Assembly: GCA_009392005.1 (NCBI GenBank)
Contig: VFHL01000006.1
Coordinates: forward strand, 136,671 to 200,670
DNA: 64,000 nucleotides
Direction: 5' to 3'
From: SAR202 cluster bacterium
GTDB lineage: Bacteria > Chloroflexota > Dehalococcoidia > UBA6926 > VFHL01
Position numbers and translations under genes: made by a program. The notes beneath the pieces were generated by a model. That model was not told the DNA's origin and ran no database searches. It saw only the letters and a list, made by a program, of their open reading frames with translations. Of the stretch, positions 21,813 to 32,190 are shown in pieces (position 1 is the first letter of the stretch; every line of letters begins with the position of its first letter).

Positions 21813-22316
21813 TTACTCTTGTTTGATATCAACCGCACCGGCTTCTCTAAAAGCCCCTTCAGCAGCGCTAATCCGTTCTGCAGGCGCATCTAATACTAAT
21901 GCGATGTGGCCTTCGGTAATACGTGTATCGTACAAGCCCGGCCCAGTTACCCGCGGCAACCGAGACTCAATAATAATCCCTATGGTAGTGAATATTAACG
22001 CACCGAGCATTGTACCCTCGTACATAATAATAATCATTGGCGGGAACGACGCAATCGGCTTTCCACCAGTAACTAGTGGAAACGAGACCTGCGTCCCCAA
22101 AGTGATCAAAAGCCCCGAAAAGAACCCTAAAAGAGCTCCCACGAATGGATATCTGAAGAGTGTATGTTTCGGGTCTTTTTCCCCGAAAGCCCCCTCAGGA
22201 TATGGAGTGTCTGTTAAGACCTCCCACTCGTCATTAGTAAATCCAGCCGCATCCAACTTAAGAGTTGCATCAGCTGCAGATTCCGCCGTATCGAACAATC
22301 CTAAAATACTAGCCAT
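21813..22316 (-). CDS. actD: DUF3341 protein, ActD subunit of alternative complex III
   Basis: ILGLFDTAESAADATLKLDAAGF N-terminus, two TM segments, operon position. Confidence 0.83.
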   Translation of the reverse strand: MASILGLFDTAESAADATLKLDAAGFTNDEWEVLTDTPYPEGAFGEKDPKHTLFRYPFVGALLGFFSGLLITLGTQVSFPLVTGGKPIASFPPMIIIMYEGTMLGALIFTTIGIIIESRLPRVTGPGLYDTRITEGHIALVLDAPAERISAAEGAFREAGAVDIKQE

Positions 22317-22332
22317 CTTCGCTTTCCTCTAC

Positions 22333-23706
22333 TTATTCTTCTCTATAAACTGCTGGAACACCAACGCGACCCACTTGAATCTCCGTTGTAAGCACTTTTC
22401 CTTCTTTGATATCAAACAATGGAATCAACGGGAAGAACTTGGAAAAGATCAGTAATAGAAGGCCGACGAAACAAAACGTTCCGAGGACAAAAATACCCTC
22501 CGCCGCTGACGGCATATAACTTCCCCAGGAGAAAGTTGCTGCCTGCTTATATTGTAAACCTGGAACGATGATAAGAAATCGCTCTAGCCACATTGCTATA
22601 TTCACAAATATTGATATCCAAAACATGGCAACTATATTGCGGCGAACTCTTTTTGAAAGCCATAACCCAACCGGAAATATATAACCTGTAAACACGAACA
22701 CAATCACCATAAGGTTGTATGGCCATTGGAAGAATCGAAGATCCCAAACCGCGATCTCATGTGATTCAACGTAGAAAATCGAGAAGAACAGTTCGAGCAA
22801 TGTGAAATAAAACCAGGCTGATGCTACTACGATCAGCAAGCGCCCCAAAGAATCAAAATGATCTGGTGTGATGTAATTATCCCATTTAAACAACCACCGC
22901 ATCGCGGCCATCATCGTAATCACAGCTGAAACACCTGAGTGAACAGCTCCAATAACAAAATATGGTGCAAAAATTGTAGTGTGCCACGCTGGGACAAGCG
23001 CAACCGCGAAGTCCCAAGAAACGATACTATGCACCGATACGAAAACAGGAAGAATAATTGCCGATAATAAAACACCTGCGACAATCTGGAGCTTCCACTG
23101 ACGTGGTGTGCCCCGCCAACCTAGTGCCAACGCACCGTACACCACATGTCTCCACCCAGTAGTCCGGTCTCTAATGACTGCAAAGTCTGGGACAAGGGCG
23201 ATAAATACAAACGCCGTGCTTCCCGTAAGATAAGTGAAAACCGCGCTTGGGTCCCAAACAAACGGGGAACGGATATCAGGCCATATCCCGCGCGCAAAGT
23301 CGTAAGGAAATAGCCAATATATCGTCCGCCAAGGACGACCCGTATGAATTAATGGATTCATCATTGCGGTTAATAATGAAAATACCGTTAGGACCTCAGC
23401 TGCCCGTGTTACAGGGCGCCGCCACTCCGCTTGGCTCAACCGAAGAATCGCAGAAATCATAACTCCCGCGTGACTGATACCAATCCAGAAAACGAAATTC
23501 GTGATGTAGAATCCCCACATCACAGGCCTATTGAAGCCCGTAATTGACAAGCCATTGATGATCAAAAGGACAACCACGACGACGGCCGCGAAAACACCGG
23601 TGCTTAGAAGAACAGCGAGCATCCAAAACCTTTTGTTGGTCACCAAAACGGTGTTCAACAGTTCCTCGTTGATTAGTTGGTCCGAAGCAACGACAGGGGC
23701 CTTCAT
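22333..23706 (-). CDS. actC: NrfD/PsrC-like quinol-interacting membrane subunit (ActC)
   Basis: About 10 TM; ISHAGVMISAILRL, SWDFAVALVPAWHTTIFAPYFVIGA. Confidence 0.88.
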   Translation of the reverse strand: MKAPVVASDQLINEELLNTVLVTNKRFWMLAVLLSTGVFAAVVVVVLLIINGLSITGFNRPVMWGFYITNFVFWIGISHAGVMISAILRLSQAEWRRPVTRAAEVLTVFSLLTAMMNPLIHTGRPWRTIYWLFPYDFARGIWPDIRSPFVWDPSAVFTYLTGSTAFVFIALVPDFAVIRDRTTGWRHVVYGALALGWRGTPRQWKLQIVAGVLLSAIILPVFVSVHSIVSWDFAVALVPAWHTTIFAPYFVIGAVHSGVSAVITMMAAMRWLFKWDNYITPDHFDSLGRLLIVVASAWFYFTLLELFFSIFYVESHEIAVWDLRFFQWPYNLMVIVFVFTGYIFPVGLWLSKRVRRNIVAMFWISIFVNIAMWLERFLIIVPGLQYKQAATFSWGSYMPSAAEGIFVLGTFCFVGLLLLIFSKFFPLIPLFDIKEGKVLTTEIQVGRVGVPAVYREE

Positions 23707-23735
23707 CTATAATTCTCCTAATATAACGTTTGTCA

Positions 23736-25139
23736 TTATCTTGGCTTCCCTATCAAAGTATAGGTGCCCCTCAAAAGTGGTCGTATAACGCGAAGGAGGA
23801 CGTCCTCCTTCATTTCCCACATAGAAATTGGTGGAACCAAACGAGTTACCAATAAGTACACGAATACTGCTCCACTTATCGCCCCAACTATCATCATAAT
23901 ATCGATAGCATCCGGTAGGATCATTGCGGGCAGTGCGTGTGATAAATCAAAAGCGTGATGTCCTACCTCGTCATTTGGAACACCAAAAGAGGCTACGTAG
24001 ATCCGGATACGATCAAAGAACAACCCGACCAAAATGATCAGAGACACAATCGTCGGCCCAATAATACTCTTCCGCACTGGATTAGCGATAAGAAGAATTC
24101 CGGGGATCAGGAAGCAAAGCAAAAAACCTGCTAGGAAAAATGGCCGGTAAGTTTCAAACTGAATATACCTGAGAACGCCTATTTCCCCATCGCTTCGTCC
24201 AAACCAATAAACGATGAAAGCGCACCACCAGAAGTAAAACCACAGGAAACATGTAGCAATAAGAGGTTTGGTAAGTGCCCAGAATGGCTCCATCTTAATG
24301 TAATCAGACAACCCACCCCATCTGCGCATCACATACATCGTAACAATCAGCGTAGCCAGGCCTCCTTGTAAGGCTGTGAGCATGTGGTAGGCCGGGAATA
24401 TTGCATCTTTCCAACCGGGAACCAATGCTAGAGCAAAATCAGATGGAACCAAAAAATGAGCCGTAAATAGGCCCATAAAAAAGAACGTGCCAAACAATAT
24501 TATGCCAACCTGCAATATTTGCCATTGAGTGGACGTACCGCGCCATCGAATCGCCAACCGGCGATTCCAAGAGCGACTAGCGTCGCTGTCACGAAGTACG
24601 GCATGATCTGGCACTGTCGTAATCCAAAAGAAACATGCTGCAGCAAGTATAAACCCTAGCATGCCCATAGCGCTCCAAAGATGTGGAGCACCCCAACTAG
24701 CATGGAACCAAATGGTTGGCCTAAACGAGTCAGCACCTGTTTGGGACGAAGGAATCATGAAATACATCGGAATGAGAAGCAAGAAGATATATATTGTTAC
24801 GGCTCCCCATATTTCCGCCGCCCTCACCATAGGTTTGCGCCAATTAGCCTTCGTCATTCTAAATGCAAAAGCTGAAAGCGGTGCCGCTCCTGCAGTCGTC
24901 AGCAACCAAACCATAGTCGCTGCGTAATAACCCCAAATGGAACGATCATCAAACCCTTCCAGTGCTCGTATAACAAAACCAACGATTCCGAGCGCAAATA
25001 GGGCACCAGAAAGTATCAGCGCTGTCCGATATTTCGGCCCTGAGCTGACGACACGCGAGACCTGATCTGCGGTGATCTCCGCAGGAGTCAAGCCAAGTGC
25101 TTCAGGTACGTGATGTCCGTTGTGGCCGTTATTAGCCAT
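23736..25139 (-). CDS. Second NrfD/PsrC-like membrane subunit of alternative complex III
   Basis: About 10 TM; FLVPSDFALALVPGWKDAIFPAYHMLTALQGG parallels the ActC paralog; same operon. Confidence 0.83.
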   Translation of the reverse strand: MANNGHNGHHVPEALGLTPAEITADQVSRVVSSGPKYRTALILSGALFALGIVGFVIRALEGFDDRSIWGYYAATMVWLLTTAGAAPLSAFAFRMTKANWRKPMVRAAEIWGAVTIYIFLLLIPMYFMIPSSQTGADSFRPTIWFHASWGAPHLWSAMGMLGFILAAACFFWITTVPDHAVLRDSDASRSWNRRLAIRWRGTSTQWQILQVGIILFGTFFFMGLFTAHFLVPSDFALALVPGWKDAIFPAYHMLTALQGGLATLIVTMYVMRRWGGLSDYIKMEPFWALTKPLIATCFLWFYFWWCAFIVYWFGRSDGEIGVLRYIQFETYRPFFLAGFLLCFLIPGILLIANPVRKSIIGPTIVSLIILVGLFFDRIRIYVASFGVPNDEVGHHAFDLSHALPAMILPDAIDIMMIVGAISGAVFVYLLVTRLVPPISMWEMKEDVLLRVIRPLLRGTYTLIGKPR

Positions 25140-25872
25140 GATGCTTTACTGCTTCCCCTTTATATTCTGGGTCAACCTTCTTGAGATAAACAACGTTTGG
25201 TCCAGTCCCAAGTGATTCTAGAAGACGATAAGCCCTTTCATCTTCAACCATGTGACTCACCTTTGAATTATCATCGTTGAGATCTCCAAATACTAATGAG
25301 CCGGTTGGGCAAGCCTGCGCACAGGCTGGCATTAATTCACCATCATTAATCTCGCGTCCATCGCGATCTGCTGTCCGTTCTGCACGCCGTATCCGGTGCA
25401 CGCACATCGTGCACTTTTCCATAATACCTTTGCTCCGAACCGTTACGTCTGGATTCAGATAATTGCGCATAATATCGGGCCATATCGGCTCCCACCAATT
25501 AAAGAACCGGACATTATAGGGATCATTGTTCGCACAAAACCTCGTCCCAACACACCGGTTATATACTTGGATGTTTAATCCATCAAGACTATGGTAGGTC
25601 GCATACACTGGACACACAGGCTCGCATGGGGCATTGCCACAATGCTGGCAAAACACTGGCAGGAAACGAGCCTTCACATCTGGAAATTCACCTTCCCAAT
25701 ATCGGTCGATGCGAATCCAATTTTGGGTTCGCCCTGTTTCATACATCTCTTCATCTGGAAGCTTAATGTTGTTCTCAGCATGACATGCAATGACACATGC
25801 CTGGCAGCCAGAACAGCGGTCAATATCAACAACCATGCTCCATTTACTATCACGTTCACTAGCGCGAACCAT
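25132..25872 (-). CDS. Iron-sulfur subunit (ActB FeS part), 4Fe-4S dicluster type
   Basis: CSGCQACVIACH, CQHCGNAPCEPVCP, CVGTRFCANNDPYNVR, CTMCVHRI, CAQACPTGS. Confidence 0.9.
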   Translation of the reverse strand: MVRASERDSKWSMVVDIDRCSGCQACVIACHAENNIKLPDEEMYETGRTQNWIRIDRYWEGEFPDVKARFLPVFCQHCGNAPCEPVCPVYATYHSLDGLNIQVYNRCVGTRFCANNDPYNVRFFNWWEPIWPDIMRNYLNPDVTVRSKGIMEKCTMCVHRIRRAERTADRDGREINDGELMPACAQACPTGSLVFGDLNDDNSKVSHMVEDERAYRLLESLGTGPNVVYLKKVDPEYKGEAVKHHG

Positions 25873-25892
25873 CTAATCTCCTCCGAATCCTG

Positions 25893-28145
25893 TTAATGCG
25901 AATGCGTTTCGTGTGTTCCATTTGTTACTTGAATAACGTCTGTGTCAACGGTCTCTATTGCAGGTACCGAGCCTTCCATCTTTGGCATAACTATGCGTTT
26001 ACCAGTTTTAGTAATGTTTACTTTGGTTGACCCCCAGGCCAAGGCACCAGTTTCGCTATCTGACTTGTCACCAACAAGTGACAAAACATTTTCGCCCCGA
26101 CCGGCAGCCCATTGACCATAGTCAGTATGGCCCTGACCAATGGGAACAGATAATACATCGGGTGCCGCAGCAGGGTGAACATAGACGGGAACTTCAATTG
26201 ACCGCGAGCCGGCATTCAACTGAACAATATCCCCTTCACGAACAGACAAACTCTCTGCTGTACGCGGATTAATCTCCACCCAGGTCTTCCACGCAACAGT
26301 AGTTAATGGATCAGGCGTCGCTTGAAGCCAAACAAGATTTGCTCCACTTCCATCCGTTAAAGCGACATGAGGAAATGGGATAAGGTGATAATCTCCTTGT
26401 GTGAACTCCGGTGTTACACCCTGTGTTGGTAGAGACGATTTTATATGACCACCATCGGTAGACGTCGCTCGTACATCCCACCAACCACCGCGCATCAAAA
26501 CTCCCCGCCAAAAGTCTTCGGCATTTGAAGCTCGGATCATTCCAGTTGAACCTCGGTCAAAATTCCTCTTAACTTGATCCTTGACCATTTCTTCAACAGT
26601 CGACCACGGCATGTTGAGATTCAATTGTTTCGAAATCGAAATAAGAACATCGCCAAAACTACGGGTATCAAACACTGGTTTGACCACCGGTTGCTGAACA
26701 CCCAAAGAAGCATAGCCTGGACCTGGTTCCGGGATATCATCACCCCAATCTTCAAGCATGTGATGCTCTGGCAGTATCCAATCTGCTTGTTTGGTTGTCT
26801 CATCCAAGAAATTGCTGAAACTGACAACTGTACCCACATTGCCTAAGGCCCCAGAAAAGTCAGCTGTACCTGACAAGCCGTAACTGGGATCAGCACCGTG
26901 GACCAAAACCATCCCATACTCGCCAGTTTTTAATCCATTTGTAGTAGTTTTCCATTCTTCATACGACACCGCCGCTGAAGAGGAAGGCATCTCGACCCCT
27001 GATTTGTCGCGCTCAGGGAAGGATGGGTTAAATACAACCCCGCCCTTTTCTCCAACACTACCCGCAAGATAATTCAACGCATAAATCGCGTTGAGGTTGA
27101 ATAAGCCGTTTGTTTGGGCAGCGGCCACTCCACCACCAATCGCTATGCTCGGTGTCTCGGTTGCGAATCTTACTGCTGCAGCTTCGATCTTATCTGCATC
27201 AATCCCGGTGGTTCCTGCAACTTTATCCGGCGCAAAAGCACTCAGAGCAGCAGATCCGCGGCGACCTGTCAACCGTTGAACCGCATCTGCATCTTTAGCC
27301 AATCCCTTTTCTAAGATGACGTAAGCCATACTCAACGCAAGATGGCCCTCGGTACCTGGGCGATTCGCAAGCCAAGTATCGGCATTAGCAGCTGTCATCG
27401 ACATTCTGGGCTCAACATGGGTCAGATACCCCCGATCATGCCCACCCTGCCTGAATTCGCCGTAGGCCCGACCAAAGGCCACAGGAGACAACCAAGTACC
27501 CAAAAAATCCGCTCCAAAATTGAGAATCGTCTTCGCGTTAGCAATATCAAATGTTGGGAGAAGATCCTGACCAAACACATTTGCAACTGCTGCTCGAGTA
27601 ACGGTTTCCTCAAGAGTCTCATAAACCTTGTGTTCGATATTGTTACCAAAAGTGGACCCAAACTTGTTAACGAGTTTCCCCAAACTTCCACGAATGGGAT
27701 TTGTTATCAACAAAGCTTTAGAATTATTATCTTTAACAGTGGCCAAGTTCTTAGAAACTTCAGTTATCGCTTCATTCCATGAAACGCTTACGAATCCATC
27801 ACCTTGCTTGCGCATCGGCCCCTTAATCCGATCTGGATGATACAAAGACTGAAGTGCGGCCTGGGCTCTCACCGAAGATTTGCCTTGATTTGTCGGAAAA
27901 TCAGGATTCCCCTCGATCTTCTTCGCGCGTCCCTCCATTACCCGTACCAAAATGCCTTCGGTGGTCTGTCCATCACGCCACAACGATGCATACCAGTTAT
28001 CAAATCCATCAACCATGTCTTCGGGCATCTGGCTTGGGCTCTGAACGAGAAGCTCTCGGGTTGGGATAGCACAACCCGCGAAAAGAACTGCCCCCACTGA
28101 TGTGGCGCCAGCCATACGTAAAAACTCTCGTCGAGTTACGTCCAT
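25893..28145 (-). CDS. Molybdopterin-oxidoreductase-like subunit (ActB catalytic-like part), Tat signal
   Basis: TRREFLRMAG Tat signal with lipobox-like Cys; MopB-fold sequence with no N-terminal FeS Cys motif, as in ActB. Confidence 0.85.
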   Translation of the reverse strand: MDVTRREFLRMAGATSVGAVLFAGCAIPTRELLVQSPSQMPEDMVDGFDNWYASLWRDGQTTEGILVRVMEGRAKKIEGNPDFPTNQGKSSVRAQAALQSLYHPDRIKGPMRKQGDGFVSVSWNEAITEVSKNLATVKDNNSKALLITNPIRGSLGKLVNKFGSTFGNNIEHKVYETLEETVTRAAVANVFGQDLLPTFDIANAKTILNFGADFLGTWLSPVAFGRAYGEFRQGGHDRGYLTHVEPRMSMTAANADTWLANRPGTEGHLALSMAYVILEKGLAKDADAVQRLTGRRGSAALSAFAPDKVAGTTGIDADKIEAAAVRFATETPSIAIGGGVAAAQTNGLFNLNAIYALNYLAGSVGEKGGVVFNPSFPERDKSGVEMPSSSAAVSYEEWKTTTNGLKTGEYGMVLVHGADPSYGLSGTADFSGALGNVGTVVSFSNFLDETTKQADWILPEHHMLEDWGDDIPEPGPGYASLGVQQPVVKPVFDTRSFGDVLISISKQLNLNMPWSTVEEMVKDQVKRNFDRGSTGMIRASNAEDFWRGVLMRGGWWDVRATSTDGGHIKSSLPTQGVTPEFTQGDYHLIPFPHVALTDGSGANLVWLQATPDPLTTVAWKTWVEINPRTAESLSVREGDIVQLNAGSRSIEVPVYVHPAAAPDVLSVPIGQGHTDYGQWAAGRGENVLSLVGDKSDSETGALAWGSTKVNITKTGKRIVMPKMEGSVPAIETVDTDVIQVTNGTHETHSH

Positions 28146-28193
28146 CCGTTTCCCTTTCTAATCAATCAAAAAATCTTTCGTTTTATATCTCAA

Positions 28194-28772
28194 CTAATAA
28201 TGGCAGGTTGAACAATCCGTTGGCGCATTTTTCGCACGGTGACATTCAACACAATCCGCCATCTTCAGTGTCCTCACCTGCTCTACCTGCTTCACTGATG
28301 CGACGTCACCATGGCAAGTAGCACACACTTCTGAAGGGATAATGTCACGACCTTGTTCAGCTGACATAAGATCTGACAACACGCGGATATGTGGCTCATG
28401 CCAGAATCGCACGGTGTCGGGTAATCTGTGAACGCGAGCCCATGTGATTGGCTGGCCAGTATCCCACGCATCCCTGACCTGCGCAGTTATCGTACCGTCA
28501 CCACCCGTAATAATCTTGTGACAGAAAACGCACTGTTCAACAGCTGGAACCGTTGCCGCGTTGGTTTGATCCGCATTACGATGACAAAATTGGCAATCAA
28601 GAGCTGCAACGTCCGCATGCGTTTGATGCGGGAAAACGAACGGTTGCTCAGGCACCGGATAGATGTTTGCAAGCACTTTCGGAATGACAACTCCCATACC
28701 GACCGCAAATGTCGCGACCAGAACGATTGCCACAACAACGATGATGAATTTATCGCTGATCAGTGCCCGCAT
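28194..28772 (-). CDS. actA: Pentaheme cytochrome c (ActA-like)
   Basis: Five CxxCH motifs: CQFCH, CVFCH, CATCH, CVECH, CSTCH; N-terminal membrane anchor. Confidence 0.9.
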   Translation of the reverse strand: MRALISDKFIIVVVAIVLVATFAVGMGVVIPKVLANIYPVPEQPFVFPHQTHADVAALDCQFCHRNADQTNAATVPAVEQCVFCHKIITGGDGTITAQVRDAWDTGQPITWARVHRLPDTVRFWHEPHIRVLSDLMSAEQGRDIIPSEVCATCHGDVASVKQVEQVRTLKMADCVECHRAKNAPTDCSTCHY

Positions 28773-28847
28773 GAAGCTTTGCTCTCCTATCCCTATGTAT
28801 ACGTTTCTTTTGTTTTACTTTTTAATTTAACAACAAATATTCTGATT

Positions 28848-29144
28848 TTAGTACCACTTACGATCGTAGATCTCGTAAACAACTTCCAGCAACTCAATAC
28901 TTGACGCCAAGAAAATAATCAACCCAACGGCCGCTGCCGCGGAAACAAAATAGAAAAATGGTCGAACTTTGTTGACGCTCCGTGGAATGTGATTTGATTC
29001 AACAAGAGAGGGAATCACCGCATGCGCGATCATCCAATCAAAGGCGATCACAATCGCGAATAGCACATTTAAATGTAGAGCCGTCGTTAGCTTACCTAAA
29101 ACTGCCCACTGCTCGGTTGTCGTGAAGCTCGGATCTATATCCAT
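28848..29144 (-). CDS. Small two-TM membrane protein at head of Act operon
   Basis: 98 aa, two hydrophobic helices, co-oriented just upstream of actA-like gene. Confidence 0.6.
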   Translation of the reverse strand: MDIDPSFTTTEQWAVLGKLTTALHLNVLFAIVIAFDWMIAHAVIPSLVESNHIPRSVNKVRPFFYFVSAAAAVGLIIFLASSIELLEVVYEIYDRKWY

Positions 29145-29631
29145 AAAACCCCAGCGCTCCTCTTATATGTGATTCACATCACAAGGGAATCGTAGATTCG
29201 CAACATCGCGTGAAGACTCGTCGCTTCAACTGCTCGACCGACCTCAACGCACGAGAAATCAAAACCCTTTTTGAATGCTTATACAATACACGATTTAATG
29301 GTGTCAAGCCTATACTTTTTGGATGAAAAAAAAGTATTCACATATCCATCACTACGACAACTAGACATAACAACCGGAGTTGGGGAAAGAAACGGGTCAG
29401 AAAGCTGGTACGCTTATAGACACAAATGCAAGTTGCTCGACGGCAAAGCCAAAGAAAAAAAACGCCTGCTCACATTTATGTATAAACGGTGGTATAGAAA
29501 AACAAGCGGAACAAATGAAACATTGCTTTCCACAAAACATGAATATCAATCGGAATAGATTTGATTCCAGCCTTCACTTTATGTTTTTGATTTTGGCATC
29601 ATTAAGTTGATCAGAATTTAGGAGACTAGAA

Positions 29632-30255
29632 ATGAAACTTTTGATAGCAACAACAAATATTGGCAAAATCCACGAGTTTGAGACGTTGTTAGAAAACACG
29701 GGCTACGCCATAACAACGCCATCAAAAGAAGGGATTAAAATCAATGTTGTGGAAAACGAGGAAACTTTTAAAGGTAATGCAAGACTTAAAGCTGAAGCCT
29801 TTTCTAACGCCACAGGCCTTCTTTCTCTCGCAGACGACTCTGGACTAGAAGTTGACGCACTTAATGGCGAACCAGGTGTAAGGACTGCTCGTTACGCTGG
29901 AGATGACGCTACCGATGTAGAGCGCCAAATATATTTATTAGAGAAGATGAAAACTGTACCAATTCCTCAGCGCGGGGCGACATTCCACTGTGTCATAGCA
30001 ATAGCCGAGGCCGGCCGGCCAACAACTTATGCAACAGGAAATGTTAGAGGTATAATATCAACAGATATAAAAGGGTCGAAAGGGTTCGGGTACGATCCAA
30101 TATTTTTCATACCGGAATTAAATAAACGCCTTTCTGAACTTTCCACACATGAAAAAAATGCGATCAGCCATCGGGGCATCGCGGCTCAATCCGCCAGGCT
30201 GCTGCTCCAAGGCAGGGAGCGACCCGACCCGAACAATCCAGAAAATGCGACATAG
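29632..30255 (+). CDS. rdgB: XTP/dITP diphosphatase (RdgB/HAM1)
   Basis: IATTNIGKIHEFETLL, LADDSGLEVDALNGEPGVRTARYAG, KGFGYDPIFF. Confidence 0.95.
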   Translation: MKLLIATTNIGKIHEFETLLENTGYAITTPSKEGIKINVVENEETFKGNARLKAEAFSNATGLLSLADDSGLEVDALNGEPGVRTARYAGDDATDVERQIYLLEKMKTVPIPQRGATFHCVIAIAEAGRPTTYATGNVRGIISTDIKGSKGFGYDPIFFIPELNKRLSELSTHEKNAISHRGIAAQSARLLLQGRERPDPNNPENAT

Positions 30256-30264
30256 GATATCGGC

Positions 30265-31281
30265 ATGAATGAACTAGTTACGGACCAGATGAAGCGGCCT
30301 GTACAGGATTTACGGATTTCAGTCACGGATAGATGCAACTTACGGTGTCCGTACTGCATGCCCGCTGAAATTTTTGGCGAACGGTATGAGTTTCTCAACA
30401 GAGAAGAACTATTGACGTTCGACGAAATTGAACATATTACAAATATATTCGTCAAGCTTGGCGTCACGAAAGTCCGCTTAACTGGTGGAGAACCACTTCT
30501 TAGAGCAAACATCGGGGATTTAATTACGGCCTTGGCAAACATTAAAGGTATAGATGATTTAACTCTTACAACCAATGGATTCCTTCTTGCCCAAAATGCC
30601 CAAGCATTAAAGGATGCGGGGCTGCAACGCATTACAGTAAGTCTGGATTCTTTAGATGACGCAACGTTCGCTCAAATGAATGGACGCGAGTATACAACCA
30701 CCAGAGTCTTAGAGGGTATAGCAGCGGCAGAAAAGGCTGGATTGAGCCCAATAAAAATTAATGTCGTCGTCCAAAAAGGTATCAACGAACACACCATTCT
30801 TGATATTGCACGCCATTTTAAAGGGACCGGGCATATCGTAAGATTCATCGAGTACATGGACGTTGGTAATCTTAATGGGTGGGATTTGAGTCAAGTTATG
30901 CCATCCCAAGAGATAATTACTCTCATAAACAGTGAAATGCCCCTAGAACCAGATTCACCAAACTACATTGGCGAAGTCGCGAAACGGTACCAATACGTTG
31001 ATGGAACCGGCGAAATTGGAGTCATTTCCTCTGTCAGCAATCCGTTTTGTGGTGATTGTAGTCGTGTTCGACTTTCCGCTGACGGCCAAATGTTTACATG
31101 TCTTTTTGCAAGTCGTGGCACAGATTTACGTGCTGTCATTCGAGACGCATCATCCGAGGCATCCTTAATTGAAAAGGTGGCTTCAACATGGCGGATCAGG
31201 ACAGATCGGTATTCAGAGGAGCGATCATCTTTAACTAAACCATTAGAGGAAAAAGTTGAGATGTACAAGATCGGAGGATAA
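30265..31281 (+). CDS. moaA: GTP 3',8-cyclase MoaA
   Basis: RISVTDRCNLRCPYCMP, KVRLTGGEPLLR, FCGDCSRVRLSADG. Confidence 0.95.
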   Translation: MNELVTDQMKRPVQDLRISVTDRCNLRCPYCMPAEIFGERYEFLNREELLTFDEIEHITNIFVKLGVTKVRLTGGEPLLRANIGDLITALANIKGIDDLTLTTNGFLLAQNAQALKDAGLQRITVSLDSLDDATFAQMNGREYTTTRVLEGIAAAEKAGLSPIKINVVVQKGINEHTILDIARHFKGTGHIVRFIEYMDVGNLNGWDLSQVMPSQEIITLINSEMPLEPDSPNYIGEVAKRYQYVDGTGEIGVISSVSNPFCGDCSRVRLSADGQMFTCLFASRGTDLRAVIRDASSEASLIEKVASTWRIRTDRYSEERSSLTKPLEEKVEMYKIGG

Positions 31282-31343
31282 GCAGCTTCTGCTCTTCGCT
31301 CAATCAGGTCAGGTGACCAAATTATCGCTTAGGAGACTTCATT

Positions 31344-32159
31344 ATGGGTGAGTTAGACGGCAAAGTAGCAATCGTAACAGGAGCCGGGCGTTTACGAGGA
31401 ATCGGACGAGCTACAGCGGTTTCTCTAGCCAAACAAGGTGCCTCTATCGCAATTACTGGAACAGGAAGGGATCCCGCTAGTTTTCCCCCTGACGAGAAAG
31501 AAGTTGGATGGAAGGATGTTGAAAGTACAGCCGAACAAGTCGTGAATGAAGGTCAAGAAGCTTTACCCTTGGTTGGAGATGTGACAAACAGCTCCGACGT
31601 TGAGCGGATGGTCCAACAAACTTTAGATCGCTTCGGGCGAATCGATATACTCGTGAATAACGCAGCCTTCGCCCGTGGACCAGACCGCGTTCCAGTACAT
31701 GAATTGTCTGAAGAAATTTTCAGAAAAGTTGTCGATATAAAACTGATTGGTTCATTCCTATTCTCAAAAGCTGTCGGAACCCAACTTATGAAACAATCGA
31801 ACGGTGGGCGTATTGTGAACTTATCGTCAGTCGCCGGTAAAAGGGGCAGTGGGACCGCAGCCGCATACAATGTAGCGAATGCATCGGTGATCATGCTAGC
31901 TCAAAGCCTCGCAGACTGGCTGGCACCATACAATGTGACTTGTAATGCGGTTTGCCCAGGGCTCACAGATACGTCTCGGATGGATGATCTCGGATACCCA
32001 AGGGGCACCGCCTGGAACCAATCAACACAATCCAATCCGTTAGGAAGAGCTGCCACAGACGACGAAATAGCAGGAGTCATAGCGTTTCTTTGTTCAGATG
32101 CAGCATCCTACATATCAGGCCAAGCGATTAACGTGAACGGCGGATCTGTAACCTGGTAA
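31344..32159 (+). CDS. Short-chain dehydrogenase/reductase
   Basis: VAIVTGAGRLRGIGRATA, LVNNAA, YNVANAS, C-terminal SYISGQAINVNGG. Confidence 0.9.
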   Translation: MGELDGKVAIVTGAGRLRGIGRATAVSLAKQGASIAITGTGRDPASFPPDEKEVGWKDVESTAEQVVNEGQEALPLVGDVTNSSDVERMVQQTLDRFGRIDILVNNAAFARGPDRVPVHELSEEIFRKVVDIKLIGSFLFSKAVGTQLMKQSNGGRIVNLSSVAGKRGSGTAAAYNVANASVIMLAQSLADWLAPYNVTCNAVCPGLTDTSRMDDLGYPRGTAWNQSTQSNPLGRAATDDEIAGVIAFLCSDAASYISGQAINVNGGSVTW

Positions 32160-32190
32160 ACACTTCTTTTTCTAGAAGGATATTCACCCC

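Noticed and set aside
29150-29630. 480-bp gap with a 95-aa ORF and cggcaaagcc motif resembling part of a GEMM riboswitch
   Set aside because: Only a short motif matches; no full aptamer could be assembled and the downstream gene (rdgB) is not a typical target.
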